This document shows, in pieces, positions 1 through 8,129 of a stretch of 41,664 nucleotides of DNA (its first letter is position 1; each line of letters starts with the position of its first letter). The notes under the pieces were generated by a model. The model worked only from the letters and a program-made list of their open reading frames with translations. It was not told where the DNA came from and searched no databases. This DNA is from JAZDLC01 sp043802345. GTDB taxonomy: Bacteria; Planctomycetota; B15-G4; JADJEK01. The translations under genes were made by a program, and so were the position numbers. Location: NCBI GenBank assembly GCA_043802345.1, contig JAZDLC010000497.1, positions 1 to 41,664 of the forward strand, given 5' to 3'.

Positions 1-1100
1 GGCGACCAGGGAAGCGCGCGTGCCTCCAGGTCGGAGAGGGTCTGCGCCAGGGTCGGCTTCAGCGAAGCGAGCTTCGCCGCATGCTGTGCGAACCAGTTCT
101 CCATCGCCGCGATCTTCTCGGGCCAGGCAGGGTAGAGCTCCTTCTCTGCGGCGAGTGCCTCGTCCAGGAGGACCACGCCCGCGAGCTGGTCGAATTCCGC
201 CTTGCGCGCAGTGGCGCGGGCCTTCTCGGTGAGCGCCGTCTGCTCGTTCTCTTCCGCGGTGTCGCGCTCTGACTGAATCCTGTAGAAAGACCACCAGAGA
301 ACGGCTGAGAGAAGCACAGCGGCCGCCGCCGCCGTCGCCGTGAGCCCCTGGTTTCGCTTGACCCACTTCTTCAGCTCGGCGATCGCCCCCGACTCGTACG
401 CCGCCACCACCCGGTGTTCCAGGAAGGCCCGCAGATCGACTGCGAGTTCCTCCATGTCCCTGTACCGGTTCTCGATCGACCGGGCCATCGCTTTCTCGCA
501 GATCGCCACCAGCTCCGCCGGGGCCGTTGGTGCGGCTTGATGGAGAGGCGATGGGGGCCCCTGCTGCACACAGGCCCAGATCGCCCGCTGGCTCAGCACC
601 ATCCCCGGCGGCAGGTACGGCATGTGGCCGGCCAGCAGGTGATAGAGCATCGCGCCCACGGCGTAGACGTCGCTTTGCGGGCCGATGTCCTCGAGCCTCC
701 CCGCCGCCTGCTCGGGAGACATGTACGCCGGCGTGCCGACCACGTCGCCGTCCATCGTGATCAGCGGCGAGTCGGGTGTACTGCCCGCAGCGTCCCGGCG
801 GTGGCTCCCTACGGCGGTGGACGGCTGCGAAGGCTGCGGCTGGATGCGGAGATCCTTCTGGTCCTTCTTTCCCAGCACCCTGGCCAGGCCCCAGTCCATC
901 ACGTACGTCTCGCCGTACTTCCCGACCATGATGTTGGCCGGCTTCAGGTCGCGGTGGATGACCCCCTTGCTGTGGGCGTAGGCCATCGCCTCGCAGACGC
1001 GCAGCATCAGCGACAGGGCGCGGGTCGGATTCCAGCCGTCGTCGTTCGGATCGTGCACACGGTCGAAGACCGAGCGCAGGTCCTCCCCCTTCACCAGCTT
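1..1100 (-). CDS. Ser/Thr protein kinase, C-terminal part with membrane anchor (frameshifted, cut by window edge)
   Basis: Read from 1100 down, this frame is open to the window edge and continues the kinase: KLVKGEDL, the catalytic loop HRDLKPANIM (around 957-930), the metal-binding motif as DWG in MDWGLARVLG, the activation-segment end GTPAYMSPEQA, and SDVYAVGAMLYHLLAG. DWG instead of DFG is common in planctomycete kinases. A linker follows (AYESGAIAELKKWVKRNQG), then one transmembrane helix (around 342-282), then a charged extracytoplasmic helical region (LYPAWPEKIAAMENW). From memory of related proteins, that last segment often precedes a formylglycine-generating-enzyme-like domain; this lies outside the window, so it is inference. 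The protein is likely a membrane sensor kinase whose ligand is unknown. Confidence 0.75.
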
Positions 1101-1513
1101 AACATCGTGAAGTAGACCCGGTCGCTCTCGTCCACGCCGAGCTCGTGGACCGGCACGATACCGGGGTGGTCGAGCTGCCCGGTCACCTGGGCCTCTTCCA
1201 GAAAGCGCCCGAGCGACCGGCTGTCCACGTCCGGGGTCTCTCCGGCCTCTCGGGAGCCTCCCTTTCCCCCTTTTCCAAGGATCACCTTCATCGCCAGGTG
1301 CCGGCGAACATCCTGGTCGTAGACCCGCTGGATCACGCCCATCCCGCCCTGGGCCACCTCCCCCCGGAACACGTACCGGCTGTGCCCAGGCCCACGGGAT
1401 TTCAACTGCCCGATGAACCGCTGCCAGGCAACGTCCTCGGCGCCTTCTCCCGAGACATAGACCGAATCCTCGGCGTCGTCCGGGATCTCGGGTTCCGCGT
1501 TCGTGGAGTCCAC
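1091..1513 (-). CDS. Ser/Thr protein kinase, N-terminal part (reading frame broken)
   Basis: This 140-codon frame holds the start of a Hanks-type Ser/Thr kinase. A GTG start at 1513 is set by a strong Shine-Dalgarno (AAGGAGG, 4 nt spacing). A leader of about 45 residues precedes the glycine-rich loop GEVAQGGMGV and the ATP-binding lysine in AMKVI. The segment LDHPGIVPVHELG is typical of the region after helix C in planctomycete and myxobacterial kinases. The frame ends with FTMLSW and a stop at 1091-1093, exactly where the hinge (expected FTM-KLVKGEDL) should follow. The next frame continues the kinase without a break, so this is one gene carrying a frameshift, either real or a sequencing error. 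Recognition of the family is secure; the status of the gene is not. Confidence 0.8.
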   Translation of the reverse strand: MDSTNAEPEIPDDAEDSVYVSGEGAEDVAWQRFIGQLKSRGPGHSRYVFRGEVAQGGMGVIQRVYDQDVRRHLAMKVILGKGGKGGSREAGETPDVDSRSLGRFLEEAQVTGQLDHPGIVPVHELGVDESDRVYFTMLSW

Positions 1514-1517
1514 GGCT

Positions 1518-1524
1518 CCTCCTT
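1518..1524 (-). promoter_or_regulatory. Shine-Dalgarno of the kinase gene
   Basis: AAGGAGG on the minus strand lies 4 nt before a GTG codon at 1513-1511. It decides the non-ATG start of the kinase. Confidence 0.6.
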
Positions 1525-1583
1525 CTCGTCGGGGTGGTCGAGGGCGCCAGTGTAGTGACCCGTGCAGGCCCTGGACAAGATGA

Positions 1584-1852
1584 CCATGAAGAACATGAAG
1601 AGCATGAAGGGGCTGACCATCAACATCGTCACGCGCGGCTGAAGCACAGCGTAGGCCGACAGGTGCATGAACCTGTTCGAATCCGGAATTCTTCTCGCCA
1701 AGACGCCAAGATCGCCAAGGAATGGCCTATCCAGGCAGCTAGTCTCCACCACTCTCCCGCCTCTGTCACTTTCTCCCACTCTCTGCGATCTCTGCGTCTC
1801 TGCGAGAGTCATCTCCTGTCTTGCCGAACGCCCTCTTCATGCTCTTCATGGT
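1584..1852. repeat. Inverted repeat of an ATGAAGAGC-type motif
   Basis: Bases 1584-1612 carry a tandem ATGAAGA(A/G)C motif ending ATGAAGGGG. Bases 1831-1852 carry its reverse complement (CCCTCTTCATGCTCTTCATGG). The core ATGAAGAGCATGAAG matches exactly. The arms are about 220 bp apart and enclose the dispersed repeat at 1692-1832. Short open frames here are not believable genes. The 358-base gap between the kinase and the permease holds only these repeats. Confidence 0.5.
1692..1832. repeat. Dispersed intergenic repeat family 1, copy 1
   Basis: This is about 140 bp, non-coding, beginning TCTCGCCAAGACGCCAAG and ending CTTGTCTTGCCGAACGCC-like (here CCTGTCTTGCCGAACGCC). It contains a CTCTGCGNTCTCTGCGNCTCTGCG motif. 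It aligns almost end to end with 3824-3966 in the same orientation. Similar sequence (CTTGGCGATCTTGGCGTCTTGGCGAGA) is, as I recall, common in intergenic repeats of environmental bacteria. Confidence 0.75.
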
Positions 1853-1871
1853 GGCAAGTCCACCCGCATTC

Positions 1872-3662
1872 TCACGGGGGATAGAAAACCGGCACGAGGA
1901 ACGCCGCGATCACGGCGAAGCCCAGCCGGAGCGGCAGGCCGATCTTGACGAAGTCGCTGACGCGGTAGCCGCCCGGGCCGTAGACCAGCAGGTTCGTCTG
2001 ATACCCCATCGGTGTCAGGAAGGCTGCCGACGCGGCGAACGCGACGGTCATCAGGAACGGCACGGGACTCATGTCGAGCAGCCGCGAGGCCTGGACCATG
2101 ACCGGCACCATCAGGGCGGCGACCGCCGCGTTGGTGATGATGTCGGAGAGGAAGGCCGCGAGCAGATAGGTGGTGCCGAACACCATCCATAGCGGCGCGT
2201 CCGCGAGCAGGGTGATCATGGCGGTCGCCGTGTCGCGGGCCAGCCCGGTCTTCTCGAGCGCCGTCCCCAGGCCGAGGAATCCGGCGAGCATGAAGAGCAC
2301 GTTCCAGTCGAATGACTGGTACGCCTGCTGGAGGGTGACGGCGCGCAGCAGCACCATCACCGCCGCGGCGACGACAGCCGCCACGGCCAGGTCGATGCGC
2401 AGGATCGCCACCAGCCCCACGAACAGGGCCAGGACTCCCAGTGCGATCGGCGCCTTGCGGCGATTCTGGATCTGACCGCTCACTCCTTCGAGGAGGATGA
2501 GGCTGTCCTCCTGGCGGATCTTCCGCAGGCTCTCGGGAGTTCCCTGGACCAGCAGCATGTCGGCCGGCTGCACCCTGAGGTCGCCGACCTGCGTACGGAC
2601 GTGATGGCCATGCCTTTGAACCGCGATCACGTCGACGTCGAAGCGCGAGCGGAAGCCGATCTCCTTGATCCGCCGATGAATCCACTGCGACCTGGGAGGC
2701 ACGATCACTTCGGCCAGGGTCAATTCGACACCGCGCGTCTTCAGGTCGCTGGGCTCCATTCCTGGCAGTAGCGAGGCGCCCGCGCGATCGGAGAAGTCGA
2801 TGATCTGGCCCGGCGAACCCGTGAGCAGCAGTGTGTCGCCGGCCTCGAGGAGCGTCTCGGGCCGCGGAATCTCGATCACCTCGCGGCGAATCAACTCGAT
2901 CACGCGGACGCCGAATTTGCGCGTGACGTCAGCTAGCGGTTGGCCGACCAGGGGCGACCCATCCGGCACGTCCGCCTCGGTGAAGTACTGGGTCGGAACG
3001 CCGCTGGAGAGCGACATCGACAGAACCACGCGATCCGGGAGCAGTCTCGGCCCGAGAATGACCAGATACGCGATCCCGGCCAGCATGAAGATGGCGCCGA
3101 GCGGCAGGAAGTCCCACATCCCCGGGTTGAACAGGTCCTCTCCGTAGGCGTTCAGCACCTCTCTTCGGCCGACCTCGGCCACCACGACGTTGGTGGAGGT
3201 GCCGACGAGAGTGGTCATGCCGCCGAGAATCGACGCGAAGGAAAGCGGAATTAGGAACCGGCTCGGCGCCAGACCCTGCTTCTTGCACATCGACAACACG
3301 ACCGGCAGGAAGACCAGGACCACTGTCGTGTTGTTGGTGAAGGCCGACATGAGCGCGACCGTGGCGGCCAGCGCCAGCAGCACGAAGCGCTGGCCATGCT
3401 TCTCGAGCCTGGCGAGGCCGTCTCCCAGGAAGCCGAGTGCTCCGGTGCGGGAGACCGCCTCGGAGACGACCATCATGGCGCCGACCGCGACCACCGCCGG
3501 GTTGGAGAGCCCCTTCCACATCTCGTGGTCTTCCAGGACTCCGGTCAGGACCAGGACCAGCGGCGCCAGGAGAGCGACCAGGCCGATAGGCAGCGTCTCG
3601 CGAATCAGGAATACGACCGTGGACGCGAGTACGCCGACAGTGATCCAGGCATCCAGTGACAT
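1872..3662 (-). CDS. SLC13-family (DASS/ArsB-type) permease with two RCK_C domains
   Basis: This 596-residue inner-membrane transporter starts at ATG 3662, preceded by GAGAGGG; a longer in-frame extension to 3764 lacks family sequence. Residues 1-200 and 400-596 form two halves of hydrophobic helices with the paired family signatures: TNNTTV (around 109) with GTSTN (around 154) in the first half, and DIITNAA with GYQTNLLVYGPGGY in the second. Between them lie two RCK_C (TrkA-C) type soluble domains, about 205-290 and 300-385. Relatives carry carboxylates, sulfate or other anions with Na+. The substrate cannot be read from the sequence. The gene stands alone, between two direct copies of a dispersed repeat. 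Confidence 0.88.
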   Translation of the reverse strand: MSLDAWITVGVLASTVVFLIRETLPIGLVALLAPLVLVLTGVLEDHEMWKGLSNPAVVAVGAMMVVSEAVSRTGALGFLGDGLARLEKHGQRFVLLALAATVALMSAFTNNTTVVLVFLPVVLSMCKKQGLAPSRFLIPLSFASILGGMTTLVGTSTNVVVAEVGRREVLNAYGEDLFNPGMWDFLPLGAIFMLAGIAYLVILGPRLLPDRVVLSMSLSSGVPTQYFTEADVPDGSPLVGQPLADVTRKFGVRVIELIRREVIEIPRPETLLEAGDTLLLTGSPGQIIDFSDRAGASLLPGMEPSDLKTRGVELTLAEVIVPPRSQWIHRRIKEIGFRSRFDVDVIAVQRHGHHVRTQVGDLRVQPADMLLVQGTPESLRKIRQEDSLILLEGVSGQIQNRRKAPIALGVLALFVGLVAILRIDLAVAAVVAAAVMVLLRAVTLQQAYQSFDWNVLFMLAGFLGLGTALEKTGLARDTATAMITLLADAPLWMVFGTTYLLAAFLSDIITNAAVAALMVPVMVQASRLLDMSPVPFLMTVAFAASAAFLTPMGYQTNLLVYGPGGYRVSDFVKIGLPLRLGFAVIAAFLVPVFYPP

Positions 3663-3823
3663 GCGGTCCCTCTCGTTCGACCAGACCGCACGTGTAGATA
3701 GCCGGCATCCGGCATCACGCCACGACGACGCGCCAAAAGTCGCCGCAACGGCGCTGATGAGCACCAGTTAGTGAATCGTGAATCGAACCGGGTCTACTCC
3801 GGCTGGTGAAGGGGTTCCGGGTT

Positions 3824-3966
3824 TCCTCTCGCCAAGACGCCAAGATCGCCAAGGAAAGACCGAATCAGGCAGCCAGCCCCCGCCACTTCGCTGCCTCCGT
3901 CATTCCCATTCCCTCTCTGCGGTCTCTGCGCCTCTGCGGGAGTCATCTCTTGTCTTGCCGAACGCC
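3824..3966. repeat. Dispersed intergenic repeat family 1, copy 2
   Basis: This is the second copy of the 140 bp element, direct with respect to 1692-1832: the same CTCGCCAAGACGCCAAGATC start, the same CTCTGCGGTCTCTGCG core, the same TGTCTTGCCGAACGCC end. It occupies most of the 338-base gap between the permease start (3662) and the end of the anti-sigma gene (4001). The remainder of that gap shows nothing I can name apart from a short GTGAATC duplication near 3772-3785. Confidence 0.75.
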
Positions 3967-4000
3967 GAGCTCCCCGATCCAGCCAGCCGGCACGGCCGGG

Positions 4001-4744
4001 CTAGTTCATCAGCTCGCTCTCGAGGCGGCAGAGACTCTCCTTGGAGAGTTCCGTCAGGCCGAGTCCTTGCTGGGCATGGGCGAGGTGATAGAGGGCCTGG
4101 CAGCGCTGCTCCTGGGTTGCGTCCCCCATGCGCAGGACCAGACTGGATGCCTCCATGGCGCGCGACCAGTTGCCGCTCTGATTCCAGGCCTTGGCCATCT
4201 GCAGCAGCCTGTCCGGATCCCGGGTGACCGTGCCCGTCGGGATCAATGTCGCCTGGCCGAACCCGTTCAGCCCCCCGGCCAGCTCCAGGCCGGTGAGTTG
4301 AATCCGTATCCGGAGCCCCCCTGGCGCAAGTCCCAGCGGCGCCATCGGCAGGCCGACCTGCGTGGTGGGTCGGGGGGGGAGAGTGCGACTCTCTTGCCCT
4401 CCCAGGCTGGCGACCTTCGTGGTGGGAGTCGCCGGCCCGGGGCCTGGCCTGCCTTCCGGAGTGTCCTGTGTCAGGAGGTAGGTGCCGATCATCACGCCCA
4501 GGAAGACCATCGCCGCGGCGACCTGCGAGTGGCTCCTGGTCACGATCCGGAACAACCGGCTGCGAACCCGCAACGGAGGGCGAGCCTCCGGGATCGGCAA
4601 TCCGGCCCACGCGGACCGGAGCCACTCCACCGTGGCCCGCGTCAGCGGATCTTCATCCTCCAGGGAGTCGCTCCGCTCGGGCGGTTCGATCCCCTGGTAG
4701 GCGGCCTTCAGATCATCCAGGATCGGATCACGTTCATCCGTCAT
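4001..4744 (-). CDS. Putative membrane anti-sigma factor, non-zinc type
   Basis: This is 247 residues. ATG 4744 lies inside the end of the ECF sigma gene (11 nt overlap), so the two are translationally coupled, which is the main argument for an anti-sigma role. The N-terminal 70 residues are charged and helical, followed by one transmembrane helix (about 75-92, VAAAMVFLGVMIGTYLL). The outer part has a Pro/Thr-rich linker and a C-terminal helical pair resembling a TPR unit (DPDRLLQMAKAWNQSGNWSRA). The HxxxCxxC zinc motif of classical ZAS anti-sigma factors is absent. A run of eight C residues on the coding strand (4372-4379, around codon 123) is a possible slippage site. The function is inferred from position; I do not recognise a named family. 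Confidence 0.6.
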   Translation of the reverse strand: MTDERDPILDDLKAAYQGIEPPERSDSLEDEDPLTRATVEWLRSAWAGLPIPEARPPLRVRSRLFRIVTRSHSQVAAAMVFLGVMIGTYLLTQDTPEGRPGPGPATPTTKVASLGGQESRTLPPRPTTQVGLPMAPLGLAPGGLRIRIQLTGLELAGGLNGFGQATLIPTGTVTRDPDRLLQMAKAWNQSGNWSRAMEASSLVLRMGDATQEQRCQALYHLAHAQQGLGLTELSKESLCRLESELMN

Positions 4745-5342
4745 GATTGTCTTCCTTGGTGCCATTGCATCCAGCGAACTCGGGCAGGCGCGGCCCGAGG
4801 AGGGTGCGCAGCCTGCGCCTGGCCAGGCAGAGCAGAGACCGGATAGTGCCCTCGCTGACCTCGAGCACATGGGCCGCCTCGCTGCTCGAGGCTCCCTCGA
4901 GGTCTCTCAGGACGAACACCTCCCGCTCCCTCGGGGTCAGCGACGAGAGCGAACTCTTCAGCAGTTCCAGGATTTCGGACCGGGAGATCACCTCCGAAGG
5001 ATCACTTCCACGGGGTGGTGGCCTGAGAGCCTCCACCTCGGCGGCCGCCTCCTCGGCCCGCTTCCTGGACGCCTTCCTGCGGAGCCGGTCCCGGCACAGG
5101 TTGGCCGCAACGGTGTTGCGCCAGGTGTCGAAGCGGCGGCTCTGATCAAAGGTGCTCAGACGATCAACGATCTGCAGCATGGCGTCCTGCGCGACGTCCT
5201 CGGCCTCCGCGGTATCGACCAGAAAGCCGTAACAGAGGCGATACACGCGGGGGTACTCGTTTCGATAGAACTCACCCCAGGCGGCAGAGTTACCGCCAAG
5301 GACCGCCTGAATCAGCTCGGTCTGGGATCGTTCTGGTGGCAT
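4734..5342 (-). CDS. ECF-family RNA polymerase sigma factor
   Basis: This is 202 residues, the usual ECF length. Region 2 includes the core-binding segment DTAEAEDVAQDAMLQIVDRL and FDTWRNTVAANLCRDRLRR. A charged linker (about 93-115) joins it to region 4, with LTPREREVFVLRDLEGASSSEAA and the recognition helix in VSEGTIRSLLCLARRRLR. ATG 5342 has GAGAGGG upstream. The gene begins 15 nt after the YfhO-family gene ends and overlaps the membrane protein at 4001-4744. It is probably the last regulated pair of a trpS-yfhO-sigma-anti-sigma transcript, although an internal promoter is possible. Its target promoters are unknown. Confidence 0.92.
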   Translation of the reverse strand: MPPERSQTELIQAVLGGNSAAWGEFYRNEYPRVYRLCYGFLVDTAEAEDVAQDAMLQIVDRLSTFDQSRRFDTWRNTVAANLCRDRLRRKASRKRAEEAAAEVEALRPPPRGSDPSEVISRSEILELLKSSLSSLTPREREVFVLRDLEGASSSEAAHVLEVSEGTIRSLLCLARRRLRTLLGPRLPEFAGCNGTKEDNHDG

Positions 5343-5357
5343 GAGTTCTGTCCCTCT

Positions 5358-8102
5358 CTACGTGTTTCCGGGCTGCTCCGCTGAAGGGGAAAGCCGGCCA
5401 CGCCGAATCTGGCAGATCCCGAGGCCCAGGGTGAAGAGGATGAGGGCCAGGGCGGCGAGGCTGATGGCCGCGCCGTATTGGACGCTCTTCGGCTCATAGG
5501 TCAGGATGACCTCGGTCGAACCGGGCGGAAACAGGACCGCCCGGAAGGCGAAGTCGGCGAGGAGGACCGGCGCCGGTTTCCCGTTCACGGTCGCGGTCCA
5601 GCCGGGGGCGTAGGAGTCGAGCACCACCAGCACCCCCGCTCCGGACCCTCCCTCCAGCTTGACGGTGAGCCGCTCGGGCTCCTCACGCACGAGTTCCGCC
5701 TGCGGGAGCTTCGCCGGGTCGAGAGCGTCGAGCGCGGGCGGGGCCTCCCCCTCGATCAGGACTCTGTGGCGGCGATCGAAGAACTTCGAGAGCAGCCGAT
5801 TCAGGAGGGTGGTTTCATCAGCGTCGCCGGCCAGGTCCACGGCGGCCACGGTGAAGACTCGCGGCAGGGCTTTCTCGTTTTCCAGCACGAAGGCCGAGCC
5901 GAAGCGGCTTTCGAGGCGGATTCCCTCCGGCAGGTCGGCGGGCGGCTCCCCCTTCCCGATGATCGATCGCACCGCCATCAGGTCGAGCACGGGAGAGGCG
6001 AGTTGCTCCTTGCTGGTCAAGGGGTTGATGTAGACCAGGCCCTCGAGGTTCCAGCTCGGGTCGATTCGCTCCGCCAGCTTCATCCAGCGGCGGGGTGGGA
6101 AGACCGTGTAGCACCAGGCGTCCATCAAACCGTACGCCTCGGGGAGATTCGGCGGCAGCACCCACGAGAACAGCGAGAGATCGGCCTCACTGCTGAAGTG
6201 GGCGATGCGTCCCTCCCTGCCTGTTGTCTGTTGAAGATGTTCGATCAGGGGGTGTGTTCCCAGAAATCCGTCCGCTGGCTGTGGACGGGTCAAGGGCCAG
6301 GCCCTGGAGCCGAGGTCGAAGAGCAGGACGGCCGTCAGCGCGCCATACCGGAAGACCGGCCGCGCCCGGGTGGTCAGCAGCAGGAGAGCGGCCGACGTGG
6401 CGAGGCCCAGCCAGCCGAAGTGGATCAGGCAGGAGCGAATCAGCGCCACGGCCGCATCGACCGCATCAGCGGGCGGCACCTGGCCCTCCACGCCCAGCGC
6501 CGTCGCCACCCGGGCGGCACGGTCGAGCAGCGGCGCGGCAAGGGCCTCCGCGGAGGCCAGAAGACCGACCAGCAGGGCTGCGAGCGCGCCGGCGGCGACG
6601 AGCAATGCCAGCGACCGGGTGAGCCGCCTTCCCTTCCCCTGGCCCACGGCCGCGACTCCAAGGCCGAACAGGCAGCAACAGGCGAAGGCGATCACCACCA
6701 GCGTGCGCCGCGAATCCTTGCCGACCGCGAACCCGCCGTAGTACAGCGGGTAGAGGATGAAAGCCACGCCCAGGCAGACGCCCACGAACAGGACCAGGGT
6801 CATGGCCAGGTAGCCCCTCCTCGGAGAGCGCAGCAGCAGCCCCAGGGGCGCCAGCAGGATCGCCGGCAGGCCGAAGTAGAAGGAGTTCTCCAGGAGGTTG
6901 CCGAAAACCACGCCGGTGGCAAGGTTGAAGTGGAGAGCCTCCCTGTTGTCCAGCAGGCCCTGGGAGAGGGCCATCATTCGCGGCAGGTGAAAGAGGGATG
7001 TCTGGAAGGGGAATTCCGGCGTGCCGAACAGGTCGGGGAACAGGCCTGTCAGCAGGAACCACGGACGCATTCCGAGTTCGGCCTGCTGGATGGGAGAGAT
7101 GGACCCGCTGCGGTTGGCGAACTCCGCCCACTCGGCCGCCGGGAGGTACTGGATCGCGGAGACCAGGCCGCCCGCGAGCAGCGCCCCCCCGATCCAGGCC
7201 ATTCGCACCAGGAACGGGCGCTTGCTCTTGGAGACCAGGAAGCAGAGCAGCAGGCCGACCCAGGGCGCGGCCGCGAGCAGAATCACGCGTCCCGAGGCGT
7301 CCAGGAACAGGTGGATGGCGGTGCCTGTCGCCAGCACGACCAGGCCGGCTCCCACCAGCTTGGAAAGGCCGATCCCCAGGTCCTCTCCCAGGGAGCGGAA
7401 CAGCGCCAGGAAGACCCAGGTGGAGATGGTGTAGATCGACGCCTGGGGCCAGCCGGTCAGCATGACGCAGGCGGTCAGCAGCGCGAGCAAGGCCAGGGTG
7501 CAAAGAGACCTTCGGTCGAACCATCGCTCCACCAGGTACAACCCCAGCGGCATGAAGGCGAACGCCTCGATGTACGGGTAGTAGTGGACGCGGTAGATCA
7601 GACAGGTGGAGAAGCTGAAGGCGAATCCGGCCAGGAAGGAACCCGTGAAGGCGCCGCCGATGCGCCGCACGAACAGGAACGTGAACAGGGCCGCCATGAA
7701 GTGCAACAGGGCCGCGAGCGCGGCAAAGGCCCGCTCCGGATCGACCCAACGGAAGACCTGGTTGAGCGGGTAGAAGACGCCGTACAGCGCCTGGGCCAGA
7801 TGCGGCGCGCCGCCGGCGATGTTTGGATTCCAGAGCGGCAGGCGCCCGTCCCGGTGGGCGGCGATGGTGACGCGATCGTCCGGCAGCAGGCTGAGCAGCT
7901 TGTCGGTCAGCCCCGGCAATTCGTTTCGGGTGAGCTGTTCGGTCCTCTCCATTGAGATCTCGCTGCGCCACGGTTCGAAGCGATCCGTGTGCATCGGCAC
8001 GAACAGCTTGTCGGCGGAGAACGAGCTGCCGAACAGGCACAGAGTGAGGAGAGCGTAGGCGAGCGCGGCGAGCAGCAGTTCGAGGCGCGGGCGGGCCATC
8101 AT
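5358..8102 (-). CDS. YfhO-family large membrane protein (putative GT-C-like glycosyl transfer)
   Basis: This 914-residue polytopic membrane protein starts with a hydrophobic helix. An extracytoplasmic loop carries HTDRFEPW and then the family signature GRLPLWNP...GGAPHLAQ...FYPLN (about 86-115). A long series of helices follows, then a soluble C-terminal beta domain containing APGWTATVNGKP, and two last helices. YfhO relatives resemble GT-C enzymes that use polyprenyl-phosphate sugars to glycosylate surface polymers; Bacillus YfhO acts on lipoteichoic acid. Two ATGs compete: GGAGG lies 3 nt before ATG 8102 and 6 nt before ATG 8099, and the second has the better spacing. The gene sits between trpS (27 nt upstream) and the ECF sigma factor. 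A paralogue lies at 16117-18993. Confidence 0.85.
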   Translation of the reverse strand: MMARPRLELLLAALAYALLTLCLFGSSFSADKLFVPMHTDRFEPWRSEISMERTEQLTRNELPGLTDKLLSLLPDDRVTIAAHRDGRLPLWNPNIAGGAPHLAQALYGVFYPLNQVFRWVDPERAFAALAALLHFMAALFTFLFVRRIGGAFTGSFLAGFAFSFSTCLIYRVHYYPYIEAFAFMPLGLYLVERWFDRRSLCTLALLALLTACVMLTGWPQASIYTISTWVFLALFRSLGEDLGIGLSKLVGAGLVVLATGTAIHLFLDASGRVILLAAAPWVGLLLCFLVSKSKRPFLVRMAWIGGALLAGGLVSAIQYLPAAEWAEFANRSGSISPIQQAELGMRPWFLLTGLFPDLFGTPEFPFQTSLFHLPRMMALSQGLLDNREALHFNLATGVVFGNLLENSFYFGLPAILLAPLGLLLRSPRRGYLAMTLVLFVGVCLGVAFILYPLYYGGFAVGKDSRRTLVVIAFACCCLFGLGVAAVGQGKGRRLTRSLALLVAAGALAALLVGLLASAEALAAPLLDRAARVATALGVEGQVPPADAVDAAVALIRSCLIHFGWLGLATSAALLLLTTRARPVFRYGALTAVLLFDLGSRAWPLTRPQPADGFLGTHPLIEHLQQTTGREGRIAHFSSEADLSLFSWVLPPNLPEAYGLMDAWCYTVFPPRRWMKLAERIDPSWNLEGLVYINPLTSKEQLASPVLDLMAVRSIIGKGEPPADLPEGIRLESRFGSAFVLENEKALPRVFTVAAVDLAGDADETTLLNRLLSKFFDRRHRVLIEGEAPPALDALDPAKLPQAELVREEPERLTVKLEGGSGAGVLVVLDSYAPGWTATVNGKPAPVLLADFAFRAVLFPPGSTEVILTYEPKSVQYGAAISLAALALILFTLGLGICQIRRGRLSPSAEQPGNT

Positions 8103-8129
8103 TCGCCTCCGGTCCGGACCTCTTTCGCT

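Noticed and set aside
5478..7955. 825-codon plus-strand frame opposite the YfhO-family gene
   Set aside because: Antisense shadow in high-GC sequence; Gln/Gly/Arg/Glu-rich without domains, while the minus frame has full membrane-protein features.
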